NCBI RefSeq assembly: GCF_022346995.1
Contig: NZ_JAKRNM010000003.1
Span: 1 to 64,000, forward strand
From: Paenibacillus sp. ACRRY
GTDB lineage: Bacteria; Bacillota; Bacilli; Paenibacillales; Paenibacillaceae
DNA: 64,000 nucleotides
Direction: 5' to 3'
Position 1 is the stretch's first letter. Each line of letters opens with the position of its first letter. The position numbers and the translations under genes are program-made. Positions 24,554 through 32,988 of this stretch are shown here, in pieces. The notes below the pieces were generated by a model that saw only the letters and a program-made list of their open reading frames with translations, made no database searches and had not been told where the DNA came from.

Positions 24554-25930
24554 ATGAATTGGAGTCTGGCGAGTACAGCGTGGAGGAAAAAATTGAAACT
24601 CAGGTGGAAAGGCGGCATGTCACTGGTACTGGCGGCGAGTTTTGCCCTCATTACGGCTTGTGGTTCCACAGCGGACAGTGGTTCAGGTACAGGATCAGAT
24701 GCAGCAGCAAGCGGGGCAGATTCGGCGTCCAGCGGTCCGGTGGAGATTGAGTTTTGGTACGGCCTGGGAGGTAACCTGGGAGATAACATGAAAAAAACGA
24801 TTGATGCCTTCAATGCCTCGCAGAACGAGGTTGTCGTGAAAGGTATTGTACAAGCGGACTATACGGAGACGGAACAAAAGCTGCAGGCAGCGATTGCTTC
24901 CAAAAAGGTACCCGCAGCTGTACTCAGTGCCAATATGGACTGGGCTCGCAAAGGATATTACGCATCCATGGACGAGATGATTGCTGCCGATCAGGACTTC
25001 AATAAAGAGGACTACGTCCAAACCTTCCTGGATCAAGGCAAAGTGGACGGCAAGCAGTACTTTTTACCGATGTACGGAACCACTCAAGTCATGTATTACC
25101 GGATGGATACCCTGAAGGAGAATGGGATCGACCCTGCAAGTCTGACAACATGGGAAGCGCTGGCGGAAGCTGCCGCGAAGATGACCAAGCAGGAGAGCGG
25201 CAAAACGACCTTCTACGGCTGGGAACCGATGTGGGGCAACGAAAACATGGTTGATGCCGTACTGGGCAAAGGCGGGCAAATTCTGAGTGATGACGGCAAG
25301 ACCGTGATGATCGATTCACCGGAATGGGTAGAGACATGGGAACTGTTCCGCAAATGGATTCACGATGACAAGATCATGGGCATTCACTTTGGCGGACAAG
25401 GCTGGGAGTACTGGTACAAAACGATTGATGATGTCATGAAAAATAAAGCAGCAGGCTACACCGGCTCCAGCGGTGATCAGGGCGACCTGGACTTCAGTAT
25501 CGTGGCAGCCATGGAACAACCGGGCTGGGAAGGTGTAGGACAAGGCAAACCGGTAGCAAGTGCAATCATGGCCGGAATCCCGGCTGCAGCAAGTCCTGAA
25601 CAGCAGCAAGCGGCATACCAATGGCTGACGTATTTCTCGGAGACGGCCAATACAGCGGCTTGGTCCATGAACACAGGGTACATCGCCGTTCGCCAGTCTG
25701 CGCAGGAAGATCCGGATTTCAAAGCATTCAGTGAAGAGAATCCACAGATCAAGGTTCCTCTGCAGCAAGCAGCGCATGCTTCCGCTCCATTCCAGGATCC
25801 AACTGGTGGCAAGATCAACGAAGCATTGAAGGATGCGGCAGACCAGGTGCAGATTAACAATATGCCTGCTGAACAGGCCCTTAAGGAAGCCAAGGAAAAG
25901 GCTCAGAAGGAACTGGATCGAGTGAAATAA
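24554..25930 (+). CDS. Solute-binding lipoprotein (UgpB-like)
   Basis: A 458-residue binding protein. It has a charged n-region, hydrophobic core and lipobox LITACG at about residue 36, a Ser/Gly linker, then a type-1 extracellular solute-binding domain (VEIEFWYGLGGNLGDNMKKT). FWYGLGG near the start and aromatic clusters such as FYGWEPMWGNENMVDAVLGK recall UgpB proteins, which bind glycerol-3-phosphate or glycerophosphodiesters. AGGAGG precedes ATG 24554. Together with the phosphatase genes after it, phosphoester import is the best guess. Confidence 0.88.
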   Translation: MNWSLASTAWRKKLKLRWKGGMSLVLAASFALITACGSTADSGSGTGSDAAASGADSASSGPVEIEFWYGLGGNLGDNMKKTIDAFNASQNEVVVKGIVQADYTETEQKLQAAIASKKVPAAVLSANMDWARKGYYASMDEMIAADQDFNKEDYVQTFLDQGKVDGKQYFLPMYGTTQVMYYRMDTLKENGIDPASLTTWEALAEAAAKMTKQESGKTTFYGWEPMWGNENMVDAVLGKGGQILSDDGKTVMIDSPEWVETWELFRKWIHDDKIMGIHFGGQGWEYWYKTIDDVMKNKAAGYTGSSGDQGDLDFSIVAAMEQPGWEGVGQGKPVASAIMAGIPAAASPEQQQAAYQWLTYFSETANTAAWSMNTGYIAVRQSAQEDPDFKAFSEENPQIKVPLQQAAHASAPFQDPTGGKINEALKDAADQVQINNMPAEQALKEAKEKAQKELDRVK

Positions 25931-25944
25931 GGAGCTTAAACAAG

Positions 25945-26712
25945 ATGTCTGAATTAAATTTGGGAAACCTGTCTACCCCGATTGAGGCCATTCTGTTTGA
26001 CAAGGATGGAACCCTGCTGGATTTCACGGTGATGTGGGGGTTCTGGACGGATTGTGTCATGGAGAACTTCAGGGAAGAGCTCACCGCACGTGGTCTTCCG
26101 TTCGACAAGGACGAAATCCCCCATATTTGGGGGACACGCCACGACGAGAAGGGCCGGATGAATGGATATGATGTGCGGGGACCCCTCGCCATGGGCACCA
26201 TGGAGGAAGTCTATGCCGTGCTGACGTGGCATGGGTACCGTGCAGGGCTGAGCTGGGCAGAAGCCAAAATCATTGTGAGGGAGTGTCTGTTGCAGGCGGA
26301 ATATGCCATGAACAAGGCACGTCCCGTCCAGCCCCTTCCGGGTGTGCGTGCATTTCTGGAGCAATGCCGAGACAAGGGTTTGAAGATGGGGGTAGTTACT
26401 GCAGATGAGACGGAGAGTGCTCTCCGTCATCTGCAATGGATGGGTATCGAATCCTTTTTCTCCGTAGTGGTGGGAACCGATCAGGTTGTACGGGGCAAAC
26501 CGTTTCCTGACATGTTATTGCTGGCCTGTGAGCGCATGGGTGTCTCGGTTAGCGAATCTGTTGTGATTGGGGATACGGACGGGGATATGGAAATGGCCCG
26601 CTCTGCAAGGGCAGCATGGAAGATTGCCGTAGGTGATCCTGAACAGATCCGACTCTCCGACCTGACGGTACGGTCATTTCATGAACTGCTCGAAGTTGGG
26701 GTGACTGGATGA
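25945..26712 (+). CDS. HAD-superfamily phosphatase
   Basis: A 255-residue phosphoglycolate-phosphatase-like HAD enzyme. Motif I is LFDKDGTLLDF (nucleophile Asp19, acid Asp21). Motif II is the Thr of VVTADETES, the Lys is in VVRGKPFPDMLL, and motif IV is VIGDTDGDMEMA. An alpha-helical cap lies between motifs I and II. It follows the binding protein by 14 bases and overlaps the next gene by 4. Probable job: dephosphorylating the imported ester or its breakdown product. Confidence 0.88.
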   Translation: MSELNLGNLSTPIEAILFDKDGTLLDFTVMWGFWTDCVMENFREELTARGLPFDKDEIPHIWGTRHDEKGRMNGYDVRGPLAMGTMEEVYAVLTWHGYRAGLSWAEAKIIVRECLLQAEYAMNKARPVQPLPGVRAFLEQCRDKGLKMGVVTADETESALRHLQWMGIESFFSVVVGTDQVVRGKPFPDMLLLACERMGVSVSESVVIGDTDGDMEMARSARAAWKIAVGDPEQIRLSDLTVRSFHELLEVGVTG

Positions 26713-27044
26713 CGAGCCATGCCTATACAGGATGGGTATTGCTCGCGCTGGCCATCGGACTGGAATTGAGCGGTACGATTCTAATGCGAGTTTCCGATGG
26801 ATTTACCCGCCTGTGGCCTTCTATTCTGATGTTTGTCTGTTATGGGGCAAGCTTTACCTTGTTGAATTTTGCAGTGAAGTATATGCCTCTTGGGGTTGCC
26901 TATGCAATCTGGTCGGGGGTAGGCATTACGCTGATTGGAATTGTAGGACACTACTTTCTGGGAGAACGCCTGAAGACGATGTCCGTCGTCTGGATGGGCT
27001 TTATCCTGATTGGCATTATTGGACTGAAATGGAGTGATTCCTGA
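26709..27044 (+). CDS. Small multidrug resistance (SMR) family transporter
   Basis: A 111-residue protein with four membrane helices. The essential membrane Glu of helix 1 is present (Glu19 in LAIGLELSGTILMR), as is the helix 3 pattern YAIWSGVGITLIGIVGHYFL. SMR proteins work as dimers and usually occur as one or two adjacent genes; here one gene sits inside a phosphoester operon, overlapping both neighbours. Some SMR proteins move quaternary amines such as betaine or choline, which would fit the GbsR-type regulator at the operon head. Confidence 0.9.
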   Translation: MTSHAYTGWVLLALAIGLELSGTILMRVSDGFTRLWPSILMFVCYGASFTLLNFAVKYMPLGVAYAIWSGVGITLIGIVGHYFLGERLKTMSVVWMGFILIGIIGLKWSDS

Positions 27045-28045
27045 TGGAAAATGAACAACAACGTGAGCAACCGCTAGTCAGCTTCCAGGTCATCACGGAC
27101 ACTCATGTGAGAGATCAAGCTGATCACATTTACAACCGTCATCTGGAACAGGCACTAGCCGACATTACATCGTATGCCAAGGGCAGCAGCGGAATCATGC
27201 ATGTGGGCGATGTAACGGATCGCGGTCTGCCGGAAGAATACAAGGAACTGGAGCGTATTCTGGATATGTACCGGAATGTACTACCGGAAATACGTTATAC
27301 CGTAGGCAATCATGATATAGGAGCCATCCTCAGGCAGGATCCCCCGATTAATCTAACCACAATGACATCTCATGAGGTCAGTGAAGTGTTGGGCCATGTA
27401 GATCGGGTGTGGGAAAAGGAAAGCGAAATTACAGATGCCCTTATGACAACGGAAGGCATCTGGGAGAAACGATTGAATGATTTCACCGCCATTACAGGCA
27501 TGAAAGGTTCATATCACGACCACTGGATTGAAGGTTATCATTATATCTTTTTGGGTTCGGAGCAGCCCCATCCGAAGGACTGTGATATGTCTGTAGAGCA
27601 GCTGAATTGGCTCGAGTCAGCATTATTGGAACAGGCATCTCCTGACCGGCCGATCTTTGTCTTTTTGCACCAGCCGCTAATGGATACCGTAGCGGGTTCG
27701 ATGAAAGATCAGGGGTGGTTTGGTGTAAACCAGGATGCTGAGGTTAAGGCCATTTTAAGTCGCCATCCTCAGGCAATTTTGTTCTCGGGGCATACCCATT
27801 GGCAGCTGGAGGCACCGCGCACCATGTACGAAGGTGGTGGTCATTTGCCAGCGATGTTTAATGCCGCATCTGTAGCGTACTTATGGACGGATGAGGATGA
27901 GCATCTCGAGGGCAGCCAGGGTTTACAGGTGGATGTGTATACCGATCAGGTCGTCGTCAGAGGACGTGACTATGTGACGGGAACTTGGATTGAGGGTGCA
28001 GAGTATACGATCCCATATCCGGTGAAAGTACAGGTCGACATGTAG
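27044..28045 (+). CDS. Calcineurin-like metallophosphoesterase
   Basis: A 333-residue cytoplasmic phosphoesterase with the full metal-binding set: VITDTH, HVGDVTDRG, TVGNHDIG, FVFLHQPL and LFSGHTHWQL. There is no signal peptide, so it acts on substrate already imported. It overlaps the SMR gene by one base. In this setting a glycerophosphodiester-type phosphodiesterase role is plausible, with the HAD enzyme removing a terminal phosphate. Confidence 0.9.
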   Translation: MENEQQREQPLVSFQVITDTHVRDQADHIYNRHLEQALADITSYAKGSSGIMHVGDVTDRGLPEEYKELERILDMYRNVLPEIRYTVGNHDIGAILRQDPPINLTTMTSHEVSEVLGHVDRVWEKESEITDALMTTEGIWEKRLNDFTAITGMKGSYHDHWIEGYHYIFLGSEQPHPKDCDMSVEQLNWLESALLEQASPDRPIFVFLHQPLMDTVAGSMKDQGWFGVNQDAEVKAILSRHPQAILFSGHTHWQLEAPRTMYEGGGHLPAMFNAASVAYLWTDEDEHLEGSQGLQVDVYTDQVVVRGRDYVTGTWIEGAEYTIPYPVKVQVDM

Positions 28046-28106
28046 TTTAATAGAGCATAGGAGGCTTCGCCCGATCCCTTGGCGGAGTCTTCGTTGTGTG
28101 CATAAA

Positions 28107-28122
28107 AGTTCCACGTGAAACG
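28107..28122. other. parS-like sequence
   Basis: GTTCCACGTGAAAC at 28108-28121 matches the inner 14 bases of the B. subtilis parS consensus (TGTTNCACGTGAAACA) exactly; only the outermost base on each side differs. It lies in a noncoding gap. ParB/Spo0J would bind here. Confidence 0.6.
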
Positions 28123-28149
28123 TATGTAAACGGGTCCTTTTGGGTAAAC

Positions 28150-28179
28150 TTGTAAATTGGTCTTGCGGGGCTCTATACT
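28150..28179 (+). promoter_or_regulatory. Promoter of the carboxylesterase gene
   Basis: TTGTAA and TATACT with an 18-base spacer, about 47 bases before the start codon. Confidence 0.6.
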
Positions 28180-28225
28180 CAATAGTATGTAGAACATTTG
28201 ATAGCAGAGAGGATGTATACGCCAC

Positions 28226-29686
28226 ATGAGAGAACTTCAAGTTAACACAGGGTACGGTACGGTTGAGGGAGAACATCTGCATGGAACGAGTGTATGGAAA
28301 GGCATCCCTTATGCCAAACCGCCAGTGGGCGAATTGCGCTTTCAAGCTCCGATTCCGCCTGAATCCTGGGATGGAATCAGGGAAGCGAAGCAGTTCGGAC
28401 CTGAAAATATACAGCCAAGACATCATCAAGCAGAAGGGATATTCGGAGAGCCTCCTGCCGAGTCGGAGGACAGTCTCTATCTGAACATCTGGGCACCGGA
28501 AAAGGAAAGCCATCATCCTCTCCCCGTTATGGTATGGATTCATGGGGGTTCATTCACTTCGGGTGCGGGAAGCCAGCCCTTGTATGATGGAACCCATCTG
28601 GTATTGCGTGGCGATGTCATCGTTGTAACCATTAACTATCGTCTCGGTCCTCTTGGATTCATGCATATGGCCCCGCTTGGGGAAGGATTTGCAACCAACG
28701 TGGGCCTGCTGGATCAGATTGCTGCCCTGCAGTGGGTGCAGGATAACATCGCAGCCTTTGGCGGTGATGCGGGCAATGTTACTGTATTTGGTGAATCTGC
28801 CGGCAGTATGAGCATTGCTGCACTGATGGCCATGCCGGCGGCCAAGGGATTGTTCCACCGTGCCATTATGCAAAGTGGAGCATCGCAGTTCATGCCTGCA
28901 GAGCAGGCTGCTGAGATCCGAAGCGGTGTATTGAAGGTTCTGGGCGTAACCCAGGATGATCTGCATAAGTTGAAAGATATCCCGGCGGAGCAGATTCTTG
29001 CTGCTGGCGAAACGGTCAAAAAACACAGTGGTGCTGCCATGGCTTTGTTGTTCCAGCCCGTATTGGATGGAGTAACGCTCCCGCAGTCTCCACTTGAGGC
29101 TATACGTGCGGGAGCCGCCCAAGGCATCCCTGTATTGATTGGAACTACCCTGCATGAAGGTGCACTGTTCATTCAGCCGCATGTCCCTTATTCGGAAGAG
29201 ATTGATATGGTGCAGGCCGTCGACTTCATGACGCCGGATCTGGAGAATCGTGCAGCGATTGCGGACAGCTATCCCAAAACGGCAGATGGACAGGCTCAGG
29301 TCATGACCGATCTGTTCTTCTGGCGCTCGGCGCTTCAATACGCAACTGCTCAACAGAAATATGCCCCCGTGTGGATGTACCGCTTCGATTGGGTTATGCC
29401 GGAGCATCCATTGCTGAGAAAGTCGATCCACAGCATTGATATCTTCTTTGCATTTAACACACTGCATGCGCTGAAATCCATGAACGCCGAACCGGATGCA
29501 GCAGCTGCAGAACTGGCGGGCAAGGTGCAGGATGCCTGGATCTCCTTTGCCAAGAATGGCCGTCCCGAAACGGCTGGTGTAAACTGGCCTCCTTATGAGG
29601 AGAATCGCGCGACGTTGATCTTTAATCATGAAATTGAAATTGCGCATGACCCAGAGTCATCCAAACGGGAACTGCTTGGCGTGTAA
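28226..29686 (+). CDS. pnbA: Type B carboxylesterase (PnbA-like)
   Basis: A 486-residue alpha/beta hydrolase of the carboxylesterase B family, the length of B. subtilis PnbA (p-nitrobenzyl esterase). The N-terminal GTVEGEHLHGTSVWKGIPYA, the oxyanion-hole VMVWIHGGSFTSGAG, the nucleophile elbow TVFGESAGSMS and the later catalytic Glu and His regions (FNTLHALKS area) are all in order. There is no signal peptide. It hydrolyses carboxylic esters; the physiological substrate is unknown. A single-gene unit with its own promoter and terminator. Confidence 0.92.
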   Translation: MRELQVNTGYGTVEGEHLHGTSVWKGIPYAKPPVGELRFQAPIPPESWDGIREAKQFGPENIQPRHHQAEGIFGEPPAESEDSLYLNIWAPEKESHHPLPVMVWIHGGSFTSGAGSQPLYDGTHLVLRGDVIVVTINYRLGPLGFMHMAPLGEGFATNVGLLDQIAALQWVQDNIAAFGGDAGNVTVFGESAGSMSIAALMAMPAAKGLFHRAIMQSGASQFMPAEQAAEIRSGVLKVLGVTQDDLHKLKDIPAEQILAAGETVKKHSGAAMALLFQPVLDGVTLPQSPLEAIRAGAAQGIPVLIGTTLHEGALFIQPHVPYSEEIDMVQAVDFMTPDLENRAAIADSYPKTADGQAQVMTDLFFWRSALQYATAQQKYAPVWMYRFDWVMPEHPLLRKSIHSIDIFFAFNTLHALKSMNAEPDAAAAELAGKVQDAWISFAKNGRPETAGVNWPPYEENRATLIFNHEIEIAHDPESSKRELLGV

Positions 29687-29718
29687 ACGAGCCAATTATA
29701 GCGTCATGGTACACAGAT

Positions 29719-29761
29719 CAAAGGCGTCTTCCATCATGCTTGATGGAAGACGCCTTTTTTT
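29719..29761 (+). terminator. Terminator of the carboxylesterase gene
   Basis: A 17-base perfect stem (29720-29736 with 29741-29757) with the tetraloop TGCT and seven T. Confidence 0.95.
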
Positions 29762-29813
29762 GCGCCCATTCATTACACTGCTGCTGACCGAAGTGCCAAA
29801 TCTACTGCTCAAT

Positions 29814-30980
29814 TCACTTACGGGAAGCTCTGATATTGGATACATGATCACAATAGAATGATCGGCTGCCTCTAGAGAACAGTACCCATATGACGTGAAT
29901 GAAGAGTGCTCCGAACATGAGCATATAGAGACCGATCATTCCAATCGAGATCCATACTTTATACGGCTCAAGGCCCGAGTCATTATTGACAAAGGCAAAA
30001 TCGTTGATAAGCCGAATCATGGTAAAAATGAGCCATGGCACATAAAGCGCGAGCCAGCGTTTAAACAGCGATGGCATGGAAGGTTTCCCTGTCTGCCTGC
30101 GAACATACCGGAAGCGCATAAGTGCGGAGCCTGGCGTGTTGCCATCCCGGACACTCGGAATAAAGAACAATACGATGAGCATCGCGATGGTTGTGTTCGC
30201 TGCACTGTTAATGACATGGGCACTGGATAGACTGAAGATCGAGAGCAGATTCGATAGAAATACCACCACAACACCGTCGATGATGAGTGCGAGCAGCTGA
30301 GGGATGGGGAACACCTGGTTTTGCTCCACAATTTGCTCACTTTTTGCCTGAATGCTGGCACGTGACGGGAATAGGGCAAGCAGGATCGGAGCTGCGAAGA
30401 ATCCAAGTACCGCTCCTGACGTATTCGACAGCAGGTCATCGACATCAAACAGTCGATAAGGGCAGTCGTAATAGCCGTAGAATCCGGTGATTTGTGTAAT
30501 CTCAAAAAACAGGGAAAGACCAAATCCGCCAAGCAGGGCATATTTCCAGTACGATCTCTTTTGAAAAAAATACCGGATATAGACGCCCAGAGGCATAAGC
30601 AGCAGCACGTTAAACAGAATTTGCAGAAAGGCCCTGCCTTGGATCATCCCCATGTAGGTGGACGGCTGGGACCAGACAATCGGTGTTTCTTTCATAATAT
30701 CTTTGACAAAAGCAAAGGGAACGAGATTGTAATATACCGTATCAGCTGCCTGCTGGGCACAGGTATTGCGGGTCGTCGGAAAGGGCAGGATGACGAGACA
30801 ATACGCAGCGAGAATATAAAAGATGAACGAAAAACTGACGGCAAAGCGTGACCAGCTGAAGAAGCCGTCTTTGCGATAGCCATAAAGCAGCCACGGAACA
30901 AGTAAAAACATGGCAATGATCACGAATATAAAGAAAGCTGTTTGTACAGGGAAAACATAAGAAGACATGGACATAGGCAT
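29814..30980 (-). CDS. VanZ/RDD membrane protein
   Basis: A 388-residue polytopic protein. Residues 1-200 form a VanZ-like domain (LFNVLLLMPLGVYIRYFF, FFEITQITGFYGYYDCPYR, FDVDDLLSNTSGAVLGFF). Residues 225-375 form an RDD-type domain (LLALIIDGVVVVFLSNLLS with its Asp, and GSALMRFRYVRR). VanZ confers low teicoplanin resistance by an unclear route. The fusion is common in Bacillales. ATG 30980 has AAGGAG upstream. Function unknown. Confidence 0.85.
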   Translation of the reverse strand: MPMSMSSYVFPVQTAFFIFVIIAMFLLVPWLLYGYRKDGFFSWSRFAVSFSFIFYILAAYCLVILPFPTTRNTCAQQAADTVYYNLVPFAFVKDIMKETPIVWSQPSTYMGMIQGRAFLQILFNVLLLMPLGVYIRYFFQKRSYWKYALLGGFGLSLFFEITQITGFYGYYDCPYRLFDVDDLLSNTSGAVLGFFAAPILLALFPSRASIQAKSEQIVEQNQVFPIPQLLALIIDGVVVVFLSNLLSIFSLSSAHVINSAANTTIAMLIVLFFIPSVRDGNTPGSALMRFRYVRRQTGKPSMPSLFKRWLALYVPWLIFTMIRLINDFAFVNNDSGLEPYKVWISIGMIGLYMLMFGALFIHVIWVLFSRGSRSFYCDHVSNIRASRK

Positions 30981-31239
30981 GACAAGAAACTCCTTTTGAA
31001 AAATATATATGAATCTGAATCTGAATTTGATATGTCATGGAAATCTCTCCCGGATAGATATATCGTATAGGATCCGTTTTAAAGTAAGGAGAGGTGAACC
31101 TTAAATTTTGTTTAAATTCCATTAACCGAACGCAGAATGGGGCTAACATGGATTTAACGTGATCAATTCGCTGGAGGGAACATGAGGAATCCCGTATACT
31201 TGTGAGAAGCCCAAAAAAGGAATGGAGAGTTTAAACGAT

Positions 31240-31581
31240 ATGTCCAATTTACCTAACTGCCCCAAATGCAATTCCGAATACACATACGAGGACGGTAATC
31301 TGCTGGTATGCCCGGAATGCGCATATGAGTGGACGTTGGAATCCGAAACTGAGAGTGCAGAAGAAACCAAAGTAGTACGTGACTCGAACGGCAATGTTCT
31401 GAATGATGGAGACACCGTGACAGTCATTAAAGATCTGAAGGTGAAAGGTAGCTCGCTGGTTGTCAAACAAGGAACCAAAGTCAAAAATATCCGTTTAATC
31501 GACGGTGACCATGATATCGACTGCAAAATCGATAGTTTGGGTGCGATGAAGCTGAAGTCTGAATTTGTGAAAAAGATCTAG
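31240..31581 (+). CDS. phnA: PhnA/YjdM zinc-ribbon protein
   Basis: A 113-residue protein with the short form of the alkylphosphonate-associated PhnA family: an N-terminal zinc ribbon ([20 protein letters not shown], then CPECAYEW) and the conserved C-terminal domain ([40 protein letters not shown]). Despite the name its role in phosphonate use is unproven. ATG 31240 has GGAGAG upstream. A single gene between vanZ and a T-box leader. Confidence 0.93.
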   Translation: MSNLPNCPKCNSEYTYEDGNLLVCPECAYEWTLESETESAEETKVVRDSNGNVLNDGDTVTVIKDLKVKGSSLVVKQGTKVKNIRLIDGDHDIDCKIDSLGAMKLKSEFVKKI

Positions 31582-31625
31582 AAGGTTACATAGTGTATTT
31601 CCATGAACGAATCATTCGGGATGAA

Positions 31626-31655
31626 TTGACAGGAAATATATGGATGATATATACT
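31626..31655 (+). promoter_or_regulatory. Promoter of the T-box leader
   Basis: TTGACA (31626-31631) and TATACT (31650-31655), 18-base spacer. Confidence 0.75.
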
Positions 31656-31661
31656 GTCTAA

Positions 31662-31967
31662 AATTTAACAGGCAAACGCAATGATCAGGAGTACTAAGGA
31701 CGAAGGCTGGCTCAGAGAACTGCCGTATGGTGCAAGGCAGTCCAACCTATCCCCAACTCGCCTGTGAGCGGCAGGATTGAGCAGCAGTCAGACGGACTGA
31801 GATTAGATCCTGACGGCTAACCCCCGTCATCAGGCTCCTGAGTTTCTGTGGCCCGGTAGAGACAGAGAGATCTGTCATTGGCATGGTTCATGGATGAAGA
31901 AGAGTGGTACCGCGAAGGTCATACCTGTCGCCTCTTAGTTGAGGTGGCAGGTTTTTTGCATTTTTTG
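31662..31967 (+). ncRNA. T-box riboswitch leader
   Basis: The hallmark AGAGTGGTACCGCG, which pairs with the tRNA acceptor end, lies at 31911-31924. Upstream is a stem I region with the distal-loop motif GGTGCAAG (31727-31735 area) and an AGTA internal-loop motif near 31690. A terminator hairpin follows at 31933-31967, and its 5' arm can instead pair with the T-box sequence. By analogy with other leaders, the triplet GCC in CAACTCGCCTGTGAGC may be the specifier (Ala), but I could not fold stem I reliably, so this is tentative. It controls the methyltransferase gene 35 bases downstream. Confidence 0.85.
31933..31967 (+). terminator. T-box-regulated terminator
   Basis: ACCTGTCGCCTC pairs with GAGGTGGCAGGT (two G-T wobbles) around a 6-base loop, then six T. 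Confidence 0.88.
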
Positions 31968-32001
31968 ACCTCAATATGAAAAAAAGGAAGGTGTCGGAGG
32001 A

Positions 32002-32814
32002 ATGACAAGAGACCGCGTCATTGACTATTACTCTGGGTTTGACGAGTGGGGAAGACTGGAGCGGGAGCCGCTGGAGTTCATCATTAACATGCATTACATC
32101 AGGGCCCATCTCCCTGCAGTGGGACTTGTTCTGGATAATGGCGCAGGGCCAGGGAAATACGCGATGGAGCTTGCGAGGGATGGATACCGAGTAACCCTGT
32201 CAGACTTGACACCTGCTTCCGTGGATATCGCAAGGCAGAAAGCTGAGGAATATGGGCTGACGAAGCAGTTCGAGGGATTCCACGTACTGGATGCAACCCG
32301 TCTGGAGGGGATGACTGACAATACATACGATGCATCGCTGATGCTGGGCCCGATGTATCATCTCCAGTCTGAACAGGAGCGGGTAGCGGCTGTGAAGGAA
32401 CTGCACCGGGTAACGAAGCCGAATGGAATGGTGTATATAGCGATGCAAAGCCGAATGAGAATGGGCATTACTTCTCTCCAGTCTCCCCAGCAATGGAGAC
32501 CAAATGATCATATGGGTGCCATTCGTGCTTTTGTGGAAAAGGGGACATTCGACCATCAGGATCAGGGACGATTCACAGGGGCTTATTATTTTAACATTCA
32601 GGATATTCAACCATTCATGGAGCAGCACGGATTCAAAACGGTGAATCTGATTGGATCATCCAGTCTCGGAGCCATGCTCACAGCAGAACAGCAGCAGTAT
32701 TGGAAAGAGCACGGGGAGTATGAGGAGCTGATCCAATTCATGATTGAGAAGGCCGAAGATCCTACCATTCTGGGGATTTCCTCTCACCTGCTGTACATCG
32801 GGACCAAGAAATAA
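32002..32814 (+). CDS. Class I SAM-dependent methyltransferase under T-box control
   Basis: A 270-residue methyltransferase. Motif I is VLDNGAGPGKYAMELA, the acidic loop after beta-2 reads VTLSDLTPASVDIA, and motif IV-V is DASLMLGPMYHLQ. Family methyltransferases of this type modify small molecules or RNA; no substrate is indicated. The notable point is the T-box leader directly upstream, which would raise expression when one tRNA is uncharged. The start ATG 32002 has AAGGAAGG upstream. Confidence 0.87.
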   Translation: MTRDRVIDYYSGFDEWGRLEREPLEFIINMHYIRAHLPAVGLVLDNGAGPGKYAMELARDGYRVTLSDLTPASVDIARQKAEEYGLTKQFEGFHVLDATRLEGMTDNTYDASLMLGPMYHLQSEQERVAAVKELHRVTKPNGMVYIAMQSRMRMGITSLQSPQQWRPNDHMGAIRAFVEKGTFDHQDQGRFTGAYYFNIQDIQPFMEQHGFKTVNLIGSSSLGAMLTAEQQQYWKEHGEYEELIQFMIEKAEDPTILGISSHLLYIGTKK

Positions 32815-32856
32815 TCATGGATGTCACAGAAATAGAGAATAATATTTCAAAATCAT

Positions 32857-32889
32857 GCCCTCTGGAGTAAGAGGGCTCTTGTGTTTTTC
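32857..32889 (+). terminator. Terminator after the methyltransferase
   Basis: GCCCTC and GAGGGC form a 6-base stem with an 8-base loop; a T-rich tail follows. Confidence 0.75.
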
Positions 32890-32988
32890 TTCAAAATAGT
32901 TCAATATTAAGATACATAACAAAAGGTGATCTACTTACAATAGGTTAGATGAACGACGGATCGCTTCATAAACAGGGAGGAACAGAAC

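Noticed and set aside
28550..29647. 365-residue minus-strand frame opposite the carboxylesterase
   Set aside because: It is the antisense of a well-supported esterase with all catalytic motifs, and it is His/Arg/Ile-biased as antisense frames are.
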